DNA of 64,000 nucleotides from Vreelandella aquamarina (GCF_900110265.1 NZ_FODB01000006.1:25279-89278), one strand, 5' to 3'. Shown: positions 1 to 8,901, numbered from the stretch's first letter. The notes: generated by a model not told the origin, from the sequence alone. A program made the numbers and translations.

Positions 1-541
1 ATACCTGATTATGACGGCGCGTGCTGGAGGAGAAATCATTGATAGCCATACCACGGCGATCCAACTGATCCATCTCAATACGAGTTAAGCACTCCACTGG
101 AATAAACAGCGCATGGGCCGCATCGAAAGGATCGATCTGTTGGGCGTCAATGAGCTCAGCCAACTCATCTATCAACGCTAGGCTGGATGCAGTGCAGGCG
201 TAATACTGGCGGTAGATATGCACATCAAACAGGCCATAGGCCAGATCCAATGAAAGGCGCGCTTCGCCTAGCTCAACGGGCGACGAGGCCATCAACAGCT
301 TTTCCTGGGCGCGCTGCACGTAACCACGCGCACGAGTCGCCAACTGTTGGCCAGTTAAGCTGCCCGTCTGGCTGAAATAAGCCTGTATTTCTGGGTAAAC
401 CCAGCGCGCCTCGTACACAATCAGTACCATCAGCCCAACAAAGCTCATCAGGCTTAGTGTCAACCATGTGACGTAACGCCGCCCTCCACGCCGTAAGCGT
501 GACGAGACCGGCGATTTATTAGGCGGCGTGGCACTCACCAT
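1..541 (-). CDS. N-terminal part of a membrane-anchored sensor-like protein (runs off the window)
   Basis: An open frame of about 180 codons runs from an ATG at 541 to the window edge without a stop. The first 20 or so residues are basic (several Arg), followed by one clear hydrophobic segment at about residues 22-43, then a soluble, mostly helical region that would lie in the periplasm. This is the usual start of a sensor histidine kinase or a diguanylate cyclase, but the catalytic part is outside the window, so the function is not established. The start codon overlaps the stop of the upstream frame (ATGGTGA), which indicates translational coupling to the molybdopterin-fold gene. Small periplasmic proteins of that fold are often encoded next to membrane sensors, which fits this reading. 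Confidence 0.6.
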   Translation of the reverse strand, partial: MVSATPPNKSPVSSRLRRGGRRYVTWLTLSLMSFVGLMVLIVYEARWVYPEIQAYFSQTGSLTGQQLATRARGYVQRAQEKLLMASSPVELGEARLSLDLAYGLFDVHIYRQYYACTASSLALIDELAELIDAQQIDPFDAAHALFIPVECLTRIEMDQLDRRGMAINDFSSSTRRHNQV

Positions 542-1042
542 TGCGCCTCAATACTGCGAATCATCCAGACCCAATCGTTGAAATCACGCAGGTTAGCCAC
601 ATCGCGGCCCGAATATTCGCGCTCAACTAACCGAATAGGCCCCCGTGTGCGTAGCGTCAGCGGCTCGCCATCTTCAGACGTCACCAAGTACCAGGTTGGG
701 TCATCCCAGCCCCAGGCTCACTTCGTAGTCATCCCAGGTCGTAAAGTGCAATGCTGGCGGTATCTCACCAAAGTGTTCGATTAAAAAATCACGAAACGCA
801 ACGCCGCGCATTTCAACGTCGCGGCCCTGATAAGGGTCGAACACTGTAAACGTGACATCCGATTGGTGGAGTAGCTCGCCGAGCGCGATCTTTTGCGTTG
901 ACTCACCATTAATCAGGGTTAATGTCTGAGCATTTGCCGAGACAGGTGCCCCTCCAACAGTGGTAAAGACGAGTACTAATCCTGCTTTTATTAGCGCCCC
1001 ACAGCGCCAATGCATCGGCAAGCGTGAAAAGACAGCATTCAT
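535..1042 (-). pseudogene. Periplasmic molybdopterin-oxidoreductase-fold protein, frameshifted
   Basis: The first frame starts at ATG 1042 behind an AGGAAG ribosome site and encodes a signal peptide (hydrophobic core about residues 18-35, cleavage likely after SANA). The mature part resembles small proteins of the oxidoreductase molybdopterin-binding fold. This frame stops at 701 after DDYEVSLGLG. The next frame continues the same protein from WDDPTWYLVTSEDG to IEAQW and a TGA at 535. Removing one base from the four-C run at 710-713 joins the two into one protein of about 168 residues with LGWDDPTW at the joint. It is therefore either a recent pseudogene or a one-base sequencing error in a homopolymer. 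It probably forms a two-gene unit with the sensor-like gene that follows. Confidence 0.7.
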
Positions 1043-1154
1043 AGCAGTGAGCTTCCTAATGTGGTTGAGTACTTTAGGCTTAAATCAGGCACTTTACCAA
1101 AGCATAACTGCCAATGCGCTTCAACGGTTATTAATACAACTTAAAAAAAAGACG

Positions 1155-1180
1155 CAAAAAAGCCGGCCCCTTGGGCCGGC
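1155..1180 (-). terminator. Rho-independent terminator after the 41-residue membrane protein gene
   Basis: The stem GCCGGCCC/GGGCCGGC has a three-base loop (1162-1180). On the minus strand it is followed by a run of six T (1161-1156). It lies just downstream of the small minus-strand gene ending at 1242. Confidence 0.8.
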
Positions 1181-1241
1181 AACAGGAAGCTTACACATTA
1201 ACGTAAGCCCCCTCCCCTGACGACTGACACAGCCTGCTGAA

Positions 1242-1367
1242 TTAAGGCTTCTTACGTTCATCCTTACGCAAATGGTCACGTACCACAAAGCCTACCCAAC
1301 CAACCATAAAGGTGATCATTAGCGCGACAGTAACTAGGCCGAAAATTACCGCATCATCCCAGTACAT
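1242..1367 (-). CDS. ccoM: 41-residue single-span membrane protein, candidate cbb3 oxidase subunit CcoM
   Basis: This gene encodes 41 residues beginning MYWDDAVIFGLVTVALM, with one transmembrane helix (about residues 7-29) and a charged C-terminal tail rich in Lys, Arg and Asp. A strong GGAGGG ribosome site precedes the ATG and a terminator follows, so it is a stand-alone gene. Length, topology and the pattern D-(N/D)-x-V-x-x-G-x-x-T-V-x-L-M agree with what I recall of CcoM, a small accessory subunit of cbb3-type cytochrome c oxidase in Pseudomonas stutzeri. I cannot check the alignment. Two FNR/Anr-like boxes lie upstream, one at about -41 from a plausible start site, which is the control expected for a microaerobic oxidase subunit. 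Identity is inferred; that this is a real expressed gene is much more certain. Confidence 0.6.
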   Translation of the reverse strand: MYWDDAVIFGLVTVALMITFMVGWVGFVVRDHLRKDERKKP

Positions 1368-1399
1368 GGTGCTTCCCTCCCGCCGTGATGTATGGGGCC

Positions 1400-1440
1400 A
1401 TCGTACTGCGTTCAGAGAAGGGGAAACTGACCTGGGTCAA
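1400..1440 (-). promoter_or_regulatory. Putative FNR/Anr-activated promoter of the small membrane protein gene
   Basis: On the minus strand the 14-mer TTGACCCAGGTCAG (1440-1427) resembles the FNR/Anr box TTGAT-N4-ATCAA. A -10-like TACGAT lies at 1405-1400. With a start site near 1393, the box centre falls about 40 bp upstream, the class II FNR position. No good -35 hexamer is seen, as expected for an activated promoter. Confidence 0.45.
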
Positions 1441-1476
1441 GCTTTTAAAATGGTGGCCGCAAGGGTAAACGGGAAC

Positions 1477-1490
1477 TTGATACAGGTCAG
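1477..1490 (-). promoter_or_regulatory. Second FNR/Anr-like box
   Basis: TTGATACAGGTCAG (plus strand) has one perfect FNR half-site and one weak half-site. It lies 50 bp, close to five helical turns, from the first box. It could be an upstream site for the same promoter or serve nothing; it lies between the small membrane gene and the end of the FKBP gene. Confidence 0.35.
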
Positions 1491-1525
1491 TTTTTAACGC
1501 GCTTCACCCGATAAAAACAGCTTTT

Positions 1526-2044
1526 TTAGAGCACCTTACGGTCTTCCACTTTGCTGTGCTCGGTGCCCGGTGGCAGCGGATGGCCTTTAGCAAGCTCTGC
1601 ACGGGTGGCATCGCGAACGTCTAGAATCTTCACCTGATAGCGCAGCGTATGGCCCGCCAAGGGGTGGTTGGTATCCACCGTCACGGTATCGCCGTCGATG
1701 TTCAGCACGGTGACGATCTGCGGGCCAGCCTCGCCTTCGGTTTGAAAACGGCTGCCTGGCTCAATCTCTGCACCGCCAAACGACGCGCGACTCACCTCTT
1801 GCACCAACTCTTCGTTACGCAGGCCGTAAGCATCAGCGGGAGCCAGCGTGACGCTTAGTTCATCACCTACGGCTTTGCCGGTTAAATCTCGCTCCAAGCC
1901 CGGCAAAATATTATCGTGGCCGTGAAGATACTCCAGGGGTTTCTGACGTGCGTTGGAGTCATCCAACACGCGGGTGCTGCCATCGCTGAGCACATCGCTA
2001 AGCACGTAGTGCAGAGTCACTACCTGATGGGCGGTAATCGACAT
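1526..2044 (-). CDS. FKBP-type peptidyl-prolyl cis-trans isomerase, SlyD-like
   Basis: This 172-residue protein would catalyse cis-trans isomerisation of Xaa-Pro bonds and act as a folding helper in the cytosol. The N-terminal FKBP part contains PLEYLHGHDNILPGLE. It is followed by the insert-in-flap domain (LAPADAYG to HPLAGHTLRYQVKILDVRDA) typical of SlyD, where GNHPLAGxxLxF is the family hallmark; here it reads TNHPLAGHTLRYQV. There is no signal peptide. The His/Cys-rich metal-binding tail of Escherichia coli SlyD is absent; the C-terminus is a short hydrophilic stretch. A GGAGAGGAG-like ribosome site lies before the ATG at 2044. It is transcribed divergently from the AmpG-like gene. Confidence 0.85.
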   Translation of the reverse strand: MSITAHQVVTLHYVLSDVLSDGSTRVLDDSNARQKPLEYLHGHDNILPGLERDLTGKAVGDELSVTLAPADAYGLRNEELVQEVSRASFGGAEIEPGSRFQTEGEAGPQIVTVLNIDGDTVTVDTNHPLAGHTLRYQVKILDVRDATRAELAKGHPLPPGTEHSKVEDRKVL

Positions 2045-2175
2045 GGAAAACTCCTCTCCGGTAAGCTGTCGGCTTTGTCATGGAACGCCAACCATGAACC
2101 CTATCCATAGTCTAACATCGACGGGTTTTTGAGCGGCCCACGTCACCGATGTTTCTTTTTGGAGTACTCCCTTAC

Positions 2176-3546
2176 ATGCCCACCCCGACTCCTCAGCGCA
2201 GTTGGCTGGCGGCGCTTGGTATTTACTGCAAAGCGCCTGTCATCACCATGCTGTTTTTAGGCTTTTCCGCTGGCCTGCCCTTTCTACTGGTGTTTTCGAC
2301 GCTCTCCGCATGGCTACGTAGCGACGGGGTCGAAGTAGCTGCCATCGGTTTTTTTGCCTGGATCGGCATGCTCTACTCCATCAAATTCTTCTGGGCACCG
2401 GTGGTAGACCGGCTTGCGCTGCCGCTGTTAACGCGTACCTTTGGCCAGCGCAGAGGCTGGATGCTGCTAGCCCAGGGCATGATTGCCGCCGGTCTCATTG
2501 GCCTCGCGGGAGTAGACCCTATCGACAACCTAGGCTGGGTCGCCGCCTTTGCGCTATTGGTGGCGTTTGGCTCCGCCACGCAAGATATCGCCATTGATGC
2601 TTACCGTATTGAATCCGCCGATGATGATGTTCAAGCAGCCATGGCCTCCACGTACATTATTGGCTATCGCGGAGGGCTACTGGCGGCAGGGGCCGGTGCG
2701 CTTTATGTGGCATCGGCGGTATCGTGGAACGCGGCTTACCTGACCATGGCCGCTCTGGTGGGCATTGGCGTGCTCACCGTACTGATTCGCCCAGAACCCA
2801 AGCGCGCCTCATTAACCGTGCAATTAATCCATGAACCCAAAGTGCGCGCCTTTATTCGCGCCAGCCGTGGAAAGCCCAAAACGCTGCGCCGCTTGGGCGC
2901 TTGGGTGATTGGCGCGATTGTTTGCCCGTTTACCGACTTCTTCCGCCGCTATGGGGTGAAGGCAATGGGCATTTTGGTGTTTATTGCCGTATTCCGTATC
3001 AGCGACCTGGCCATGGCATCGATGGCCAACCCGCTCTATATCGACCTGGGCTTTTCACTGGCAACTATTGCCAACGTCACCAATATTTTCGGGATTGCCA
3101 TGAGCATTGCAGGAGGCATTCTAGGCGGGCTGCTGGTGGCCCGTTACGGCATTGGCCCACTGCTGATTTTCGGCGCGGGGCTAGTGATGGTCACCAACCT
3201 GCTGTTTGCGGTGCTTGCGCTAATCGGCAATCAGGTGCCGATGCTGGTAGTCACGATCATTGGCGATAACCTAGCCAACGGCCTGGCCAGTGCGGTGTTT
3301 ATCGCGTTTCTTTCAAGCTTGACCTCGCGGGCATATACCGCCACGCAGTACGCGCTGTTTTCGTCGCTGATGACGCTACCGGGGAAATTCCTGAGCGGGT
3401 TTGGCGGGATCGTGGTGAGCGCTCAGGGTTATGCCACTTTCTTTGTGGTAGCCACAGTGCTCGGCTTACCCGCCATTCTGCTGGCCATTTGGATAAGCCG
3501 AGATAAACAGCTAGTGCCTACCCCAGTTACCGAGGCAGGCAGCTAA
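2176..3546 (+). CDS. ampG: AmpG-type major facilitator permease (muropeptide transporter family)
   Basis: This polytopic inner-membrane protein of about 456 residues belongs to the major facilitator superfamily. The opening segment, with AGLPFLLVFSTLSAWLR and later GFFAWIGMLYSIKFFWAP, matches AmpG, which imports anhydromuropeptides from the periplasm for recycling. DIAIDAYRIE in the first half is another AmpG-like motif. The start is placed at the ATG of MPTPTPQ (2176) because a GGAG lies upstream. An earlier ATG at 2149 has no clear ribosome site. The role agrees with mpl elsewhere in the window, since Mpl recycles the imported peptide. Substrate is inferred from the family only. Confidence 0.85.
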   Translation: MPTPTPQRSWLAALGIYCKAPVITMLFLGFSAGLPFLLVFSTLSAWLRSDGVEVAAIGFFAWIGMLYSIKFFWAPVVDRLALPLLTRTFGQRRGWMLLAQGMIAAGLIGLAGVDPIDNLGWVAAFALLVAFGSATQDIAIDAYRIESADDDVQAAMASTYIIGYRGGLLAAGAGALYVASAVSWNAAYLTMAALVGIGVLTVLIRPEPKRASLTVQLIHEPKVRAFIRASRGKPKTLRRLGAWVIGAIVCPFTDFFRRYGVKAMGILVFIAVFRISDLAMASMANPLYIDLGFSLATIANVTNIFGIAMSIAGGILGGLLVARYGIGPLLIFGAGLVMVTNLLFAVLALIGNQVPMLVVTIIGDNLANGLASAVFIAFLSSLTSRAYTATQYALFSSLMTLPGKFLSGFGGIVVSAQGYATFFVVATVLGLPAILLAIWISRDKQLVPTPVTEAGS

Positions 3547-3564
3547 AAACCGTCAGCGAATAGC

Positions 3565-5385
3565 TCAGCGGTGGCTGGCTAACCAATCCAGCGCCCCTGG
3601 CGTGGTGCGCCACTGGTCGCGCATCAGCGTACGGTACTGCCACGCTTCCGCTCGGGAGCCAGGGTCAACCTGCCCATCAGGATGAGGCATGGAGGGCCTT
3701 GGGTTCTCCGCGCAAATCAGTTCTAGCGCGTGGCGGTTGTGGGCAACCACCTCCGCCAATGCCGCTTCGGCGGCCTCCTGCTGCCCTAACCGGTAAAGCG
3801 CCAGCGTGCGCCCCATCAGCAACCCTAACACCAGCGAGCCGTCATCTTTTTGCGGCTCTTCAGTCAGCGCCAGCGCCTCTTCGTTGCGGTCATCGCGCAG
3901 CAGTTGATCAAGCACCAGCTCTTTCAAGCCCAGGCTATCTTCTTGGTCAATCGCCAGCAGCTCTTCGGCTAGCTCCCGGGAGTGTTGGCGAGCGCCACGC
4001 TCCATGCCGACAACCAGCGCCAAGCCGGTGCGCAGCAGCATGACATTATCGGCATCGTCCCAACACAGGCTGCCGTCGCCTGCGGCGCGGGCCTGTTCCA
4101 GCCAGCGTGAAAGGCGCAGCGCCAACGGTTCCAGCAGGCTGGGTGCCATCCACGGTAGGCTGCCGAAGCGGCTGGTCAGCGCCAGCGTTAGGTCTTGCAC
4201 CACTTGCGGCGCATCCAGCCACTCCGGGTGGGCGCACAGCGCCGACATCCAATCAATCGCATTGACCCAGGGGTCGTCACGGAAGCCCAGCGCCACCTCT
4301 TCATCTACCATGACCTGGAACTGCTCGTGCCACGCGGCAAACAGCGTCTCTTCACGGGCGGTAGTGGTGTAGTGCAGGCGGCCAGTCTCAGCATCCTGCT
4401 CAATGGAAAGCTTGGGAGCAACGGGCAGCGCCGCTAGCAGCGCCTGAAGCGAGACCAGCGGCGTCGCCATATCTTCTTCAGCACTCAAGAGCTGGTCGGC
4501 CAGCGTTGCGCCGGGGTTATCTGCCAGAGCGGCCAGGAATTCGAGCTGATCTTCATCCAGATCTCCTTGGCGCACCAACCGGCGATACCAGAAATTAGCG
4601 CGCTCTTTGGCCTCTTTCTCATGGCCTTCATGGAGTAGCAGCATGGCTTCAATGTAGGCCAGCGTTGGCGAATCGGGCAGCGCCTGCTGAGCTTTGACAA
4701 ACGCCGCGCGGGCGCTATCTAAATCATCGTTATCCAGGTGCATCAAGCACAGCCTCTCAAGGGCCACGCCGCGTAAAAACAGCGGCCCGCGCTCCATCAC
4801 GTCGTCCAACAGGTCGGCACGCTTGCGGGTAAAGCCGCGCTCTTGATAGATATCCAGCAGAATTTCAAAAGCTGGCTCAGCCTGCTCTGGCAGGCGCGAC
4901 CAGTCGCTACCATCAAACAGCGACTCAAGAATCTGCATGGAACGGCCGGTTTGACCACTCTCTGCGGCAATCAGACCAGCTTCTAACAGCGCTTGAGGTG
5001 GTGCCTGCTGGCTATCTAACGCCGCCTTCAGCGTGGCCCCCTTCCATTCGCGCAGCGAGAGCATCCACATCATCTGTTCAGGGATGTCGGTCGGGAAATT
5101 AACGCGGTAGCAACACTGCTTATATTTACGTCCGGAATCGCACCAGCACGGCTCGTTGCGGCCAGGTGTTGCCAAGGGCTCGCTAGCAAAATCCAGCCGC
5201 TCTAGCGGAGTTTGCGACCATAAAATGGGCGCTAGCGCCTGTGCGGTGGCCACATCGCCGTTAAACGCCTGCGCGCCTTTGTCACGTACCCACGTCATAA
5301 AATCGGGGTAGTGTTCCTGCTGCCTGATTGCCGAGAGTGCCCCAGAGGCAAATCCCAGCAGTTGATCGACCCATACCGCCAGCAT
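3565..5385 (-). CDS. SEC-C motif protein with a long helical repeat region
   Basis: This 606-residue cytosolic protein has a SEC-C zinc-binding motif near its N-terminus, NEPCWCDSGRKYKQCC (Cys about 80, 82, 91, 92), of the kind found at the end of SecA. The remainder is alpha-helical and looks like tetratricopeptide-type repeats, with alternating small and large hydrophobic residues and many Ala/Leu/Glu. The start is set at the ATG at 5385, preceded by GGAGA at suitable spacing; the frame stays open further upstream but there overlaps the ABC1 gene. I do not recognise a defined function. SEC-C proteins with TPR-like tails are widespread and mostly uncharacterised. It lies 113 bp after the ABC1 gene on the same strand and converges with the AmpG-like gene, 18 bp away. 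Confidence 0.75.
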   Translation of the reverse strand: MLAVWVDQLLGFASGALSAIRQQEHYPDFMTWVRDKGAQAFNGDVATAQALAPILWSQTPLERLDFASEPLATPGRNEPCWCDSGRKYKQCCYRVNFPTDIPEQMMWMLSLREWKGATLKAALDSQQAPPQALLEAGLIAAESGQTGRSMQILESLFDGSDWSRLPEQAEPAFEILLDIYQERGFTRKRADLLDDVMERGPLFLRGVALERLCLMHLDNDDLDSARAAFVKAQQALPDSPTLAYIEAMLLLHEGHEKEAKERANFWYRRLVRQGDLDEDQLEFLAALADNPGATLADQLLSAEEDMATPLVSLQALLAALPVAPKLSIEQDAETGRLHYTTTAREETLFAAWHEQFQVMVDEEVALGFRDDPWVNAIDWMSALCAHPEWLDAPQVVQDLTLALTSRFGSLPWMAPSLLEPLALRLSRWLEQARAAGDGSLCWDDADNVMLLRTGLALVVGMERGARQHSRELAEELLAIDQEDSLGLKELVLDQLLRDDRNEEALALTEEPQKDDGSLVLGLLMGRTLALYRLGQQEAAEAALAEVVAHNRHALELICAENPRPSMPHPDGQVDPGSRAEAWQYRTLMRDQWRTTPGALDWLASHR

Positions 5386-5498
5386 TGCCGTCTCCACTGT
5401 CTTCAAGACTATAAAATCTGTAAAACCGATTAAAAAGCGCAATAGTCTAGCATGGCTGGCGGGGCTACCGCAGCGGTCATCGCTTGGCAGGGCCTTGG

Positions 5499-6746
5499 CT
5501 AAGCAGTACGCGCCCAGCCCAGCAGCGGCTGAGTTCGGTCGTGCATATCTAAACGGGCCTTTAAGCGTACCAAGTTCCAGTAGTGGCCGTTGAGCGCCCG
5601 AGAGAGCAGCAGCGTATCTGCCGGGGGCTGAAGACGATCCATGGCGGCCCACACTTTGGGGGTGAGCTCCCGCAGGCGGCGATGAACGCGCACGTCGCTG
5701 AAATCCTGCTCACCGGGGGCGAACAGCGGGGTAATACACTCAGCGGATTCGCGATACAGCGCCAGCGGAGCGCCTTGGCCCAGGCGGCCGCCCATCTTCA
5801 TCAGCGCGTCATCCATGGCCATGGGGTCTTGGGAAAGCGTGGCATCCAATAGCTGCATCATGGCCTTTAGACGCGCCTCGGGAACGGGAATCACTGCGCC
5901 CAAGTCGTAAATCACTAAACGACCCTGATCGTCGCAGGCAAAGTTGCCTGCGTGGGGGTCAGCGTGCAGCTCACGGTAGGTAAATAGCTCCTCGGTAATC
6001 CAGTCTGCCAGTGCAACAGCCACTTTTTGACGGGTAGCGTCATCCGCACTCTCTAAATCCCGCAGCGGAGTGCCGTCTACAAAGCGCATGGCCAATACGT
6101 GTTGGCCGGAGAGCTCAAACAGCGGCTCGGGGATCACCAGCGCTGGGTTATCTTGGTAGCGCTCCCGGTAACGGGCCAGCGCCTGGGCCTCCGCGTGGTA
6201 GTCCAGCTCGTCACGCAGCCCGGCTGCCAGCTCCTCAAACAGCGCATCTAGCCGTGCCTGCGGGACCTTGAACCAGCGGCCAAGACCCATAATGCGCCTC
6301 ACTTGTTTAAGGTCGCTCTCTAAAATCTCAGCAAGCCCTGGATACTGCACTTTAAGCACTATGGTTTCCCCTTCGTGGGTCACCGCTTTGTGCACCTGAC
6401 CCATCGAAGCGCTGGCAAAGGGGCGCTCTTCAATCTCGCGGAAATGCGTTTGGATGTCACCGTACTGCAGCACTAGCGCCTCGCAAATTTTCGGCCAGGG
6501 CATCGGTTCAGCCTGGCGTTGCAGGCGGGCCAGCTCGTTGGCCAGTTCCGGCGGCAGCAGGTCATCCCACTGGGACATCATTTGAGCCAGCTTCATGGCC
6601 GGGCCTTTTAATTCAGAAAGCCCTTCAAACAGCGCCTCACCCAGCGCCCCCCAATCCGCTTGGCCGCCTAACCGCGTTTTCAGCAGGGCACCACCCGTAC
6701 GCGCACCCAGCCCAAATAAACGTCGTGTTCTACCGCGCTCGCGCAT
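5499..6746 (-). CDS. ABC1/AarF (UbiB-like) atypical kinase family protein
   Basis: This 415-residue protein belongs to the protein-kinase-like ABC1/AarF/UbiB family, whose members support ubiquinone synthesis or other isoprenoid lipid functions. Visible signatures are the N-terminal LKGPAMKLAQ at about residues 46-55 (the family lid motif, here without the usual KxGQ form), FASASMGQVH, the lysine in IVLKVQYPG, the catalytic-loop HADPHAGNF and the metal-binding DLGAV in place of DFG. No C-terminal transmembrane pair of the UbiB type is evident, so it is probably an ABC1 paralogue and not UbiB itself. The upstream region is shared divergently with topB and holds several TATA-like stretches. Confidence 0.85.
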   Translation of the reverse strand: MRERGRTRRLFGLGARTGGALLKTRLGGQADWGALGEALFEGLSELKGPAMKLAQMMSQWDDLLPPELANELARLQRQAEPMPWPKICEALVLQYGDIQTHFREIEERPFASASMGQVHKAVTHEGETIVLKVQYPGLAEILESDLKQVRRIMGLGRWFKVPQARLDALFEELAAGLRDELDYHAEAQALARYRERYQDNPALVIPEPLFELSGQHVLAMRFVDGTPLRDLESADDATRQKVAVALADWITEELFTYRELHADPHAGNFACDDQGRLVIYDLGAVIPVPEARLKAMMQLLDATLSQDPMAMDDALMKMGGRLGQGAPLALYRESAECITPLFAPGEQDFSDVRVHRRLRELTPKVWAAMDRLQPPADTLLLSRALNGHYWNLVRLKARLDMHDRTQPLLGWARTA

Positions 6747-6822
6747 AAAAACCGCCTCCCAGTGCTTTGCGACAGCTTACTCAATCCGATAACTTTATAC
6801 AAAAACTATACAAACAAATGAC

Positions 6823-6851
6823 ACACGACACCTTTTAAGTACCTGTATAAA
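6823..6851 (+). promoter_or_regulatory. Weak promoter candidate for topB
   Basis: TGTATAAAT gives a -10-like TATAAA at 6846-6851. The only -35-like sequence is an imperfect ACGACA at 6825-6830 with short spacing. On the opposite strand two more TATA-like boxes (about 6793-6812) may serve the ABC1 gene. Confidence 0.3.
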
Positions 6852-6933
6852 TTTTCACGCCTCGACGTTCAACCCACTGAGCGGCTTCTGCTACCATGAC
6901 ACTCTTTCAAAGACCGCTACCAGGGCCTACCGT

Positions 6934-8901
6934 ATGCGCTTGATTATCGCCGAGAAACCCAGCCTCGCCCGTGCCATTGCCGACGCCCTGCCCGGTGGCG
7001 GCAAGCGCCAGGAAGGCGCGATTGTGTGCGGCGATACCACGGTGACTTGGTGCCTAGGCCACCTGCTGGAGCAAGCTCCACCGGAAGCCTACAACCCCGC
7101 CGATAAACAGTGGCGGCTCGACCGGCTGCCCATCGTGCCCGGCACGTGGCAGCTCGCGCCGCGCTCCAAAGCCCGTGGCCAGTTAGCAGTGATTCGTAAA
7201 CTGATCAAGCAGGCTACCAGCGTTGTGCACGCTGGCGACCCAGACCGCGAAGGCCAGCTGCTGGTGCAAGAGGTGATCGAGCATTTGAAGTACCGCGGCC
7301 CGGTGCAGCGGCTATTGATTAGCGACCTCAACCGCCCAGCGGTCAGCCGCGCGCTGGCCAGCCTGCGACCGAATACTGAGTTTCAGCCGCTGTTTCAGGC
7401 CGCCCAGGCGCGCTCACGGGCTGACTGGCTGTATGGCATTAATCTCACCCGCGCCTGGACGCTCACCGGCCGCCAAGCTGGGCACGATGGCGTCCTCTCG
7501 GTAGGCCGTGTACAAACCCCGGTACTTGGGCTGATTGTGCGGCGGGATAACAGCATTCGTGATTTCAAACCCCATCCGTTCTACCCGCTTTGGGTAGATT
7601 TACAGGTGGCGCAAGGCCAGCTGCGTGCCTGGTGGGCTCCTAAAGCGCATCAACCTTTGGATGAGCAAGGGCGACTGATTGACCGCACGCCCGCCGATGC
7701 CCTGGCCGCTCAGCTACCCGGCGCACGCGGCACGCTCACCACATTAGACCAACAGGAGAAGCGCCAAGCGCCACCGCTGCCCTACTCGCTTTCTGCCTTG
7801 CAGGTAGATGCCGCCCGCCGCTTTGGGCTTTCCGCGCAGATGGTGCTGGATATTTGCCAGCGGCTTTACGAGCAGCACAAACTGATCACCTACCCCCGCT
7901 CAGACTGCCGCTACCTTCCGGAAGAGCACCTAGCGCTTGCCCAGCGCAGCCTCTCCGGTGCTTGCCAGAATGACGACACGTTACGAGGTTGGCTCAACGG
8001 GGCCGACTTTACCCTACGCTCGAAAGCCTGGAACGATAAGCAGGTGGGCGCGCACCACGCCTTAGCACCGACCGGCAAGCCCGCCGATGTCAGCCAGCTT
8101 TCCGCCACCGAAGGCCATGTGTTTCGGCTAATCGTGCGCAACGTCATGGCGCAGTTCTACCGCCCGCTGCGCACTTTTGAAGTGAAAGCCGAGTTCACCC
8201 TGCTGAATGAAGCCTTTCGCGCTCGCGGCCAAAGCATTCTCGACCCCGGCTGGAAGCCACTGTTCACCACCCGCGAAGACACCCCGCCGCTGCCACCGCT
8301 CACCCAAGGCGAAGCCTGCCAAGCACTCGCCGCAGGCGTGGAAGAAAAAGAGACCCGGCCATCAGAACCATTCACCGATGCCAGCTTAATCAAAGCAATG
8401 ATGAATATTGGCCGCTACGTAGACGACCCAAACGTGCGCCGCACTCTGCGCGACACCGACGGCCTGGGCACCGAAGCCACCCGCGCAGGCATTATCGAAA
8501 CCCTGGTGCAGCGCGGCTACCTAGTGCGCCAGCAAAAAGCCCTACGCGCCACCAAACTCGGCTGCGCGCTAATCGCCGCCCTGCCCAGCGCCGTCAGTAC
8601 ACCGGAACGTACTGCCCTCTGGGAGCAACGCCTGCGAGCGATCTCTGAACAACAAGACGACCCCAACGCCTTCCAGCAGGCGCTGCTGGAAGACTTACGC
8701 GCCCTACTAAGCCAAAGCGGCGCGGCCAGACTACGCCATAGCTTACAAACCGCCCAAGGCGAAGTTGGAGGTCCCGCCAAACGCAGCGGAGCCACTAAGA
8801 AAAGCTACACACGGCGTAAAAGTACCGGCAGTAAGAAAACTACGGGGAGTCGAAGTAGTGCAGCGGGTAAGCGGAGTACGGGAAAGAGGCGCAGCAGCTA
8901 G
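6934..8901 (+). CDS. topB: DNA topoisomerase III
   Basis: This type IA topoisomerase of 655 residues relaxes and decatenates DNA by single-strand passage. The Toprim domain shows the starting glutamate motif IIAEKPSLARAIA and the metal site HAGDPDREGQ (Asp102, Asp104). The active-site tyrosine is Tyr320 in LITYPRSDC. YGINLTRAWT and LSVGRVQTPVLGLI are typical of TopB. The C-terminus (about residues 610-655) is a low-complexity tail of Ser, Thr, Gly, Lys and Arg, probably for DNA contact; it has no cysteines, so zinc ribbons are absent, unlike TopA in this window. The ATG at 6934 is the only start that keeps the conserved N-terminus. Confidence 0.95.
   Translation: MRLIIAEKPSLARAIADALPGGGKRQEGAIVCGDTTVTWCLGHLLEQAPPEAYNPADKQWRLDRLPIVPGTWQLAPRSKARGQLAVIRKLIKQATSVVHAGDPDREGQLLVQEVIEHLKYRGPVQRLLISDLNRPAVSRALASLRPNTEFQPLFQAAQARSRADWLYGINLTRAWTLTGRQAGHDGVLSVGRVQTPVLGLIVRRDNSIRDFKPHPFYPLWVDLQVAQGQLRAWWAPKAHQPLDEQGRLIDRTPADALAAQLPGARGTLTTLDQQEKRQAPPLPYSLSALQVDAARRFGLSAQMVLDICQRLYEQHKLITYPRSDCRYLPEEHLALAQRSLSGACQNDDTLRGWLNGADFTLRSKAWNDKQVGAHHALAPTGKPADVSQLSATEGHVFRLIVRNVMAQFYRPLRTFEVKAEFTLLNEAFRARGQSILDPGWKPLFTTREDTPPLPPLTQGEACQALAAGVEEKETRPSEPFTDASLIKAMMNIGRYVDDPNVRRTLRDTDGLGTEATRAGIIETLVQRGYLVRQQKALRATKLGCALIAALPSAVSTPERTALWEQRLRAISEQQDDPNAFQQALLEDLRALLSQSGAARLRHSLQTAQGEVGGPAKRSGATKKSYTRRKSTGSKKTTGSRSSAAGKRSTGKRRSS

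Noticed and set aside
3699..4437. Plus-strand open frames of 80-122 codons opposite the SEC-C gene
   Set aside because: They mirror the high-GC codon pattern of the minus-strand gene, have no ribosome sites and no recognisable sequence.
5386..5652. 89-codon upstream extension of the SEC-C gene frame
   Set aside because: It overlaps the ABC1 gene and has no family-like N-terminus; the ATG at 5385 has a good ribosome site.
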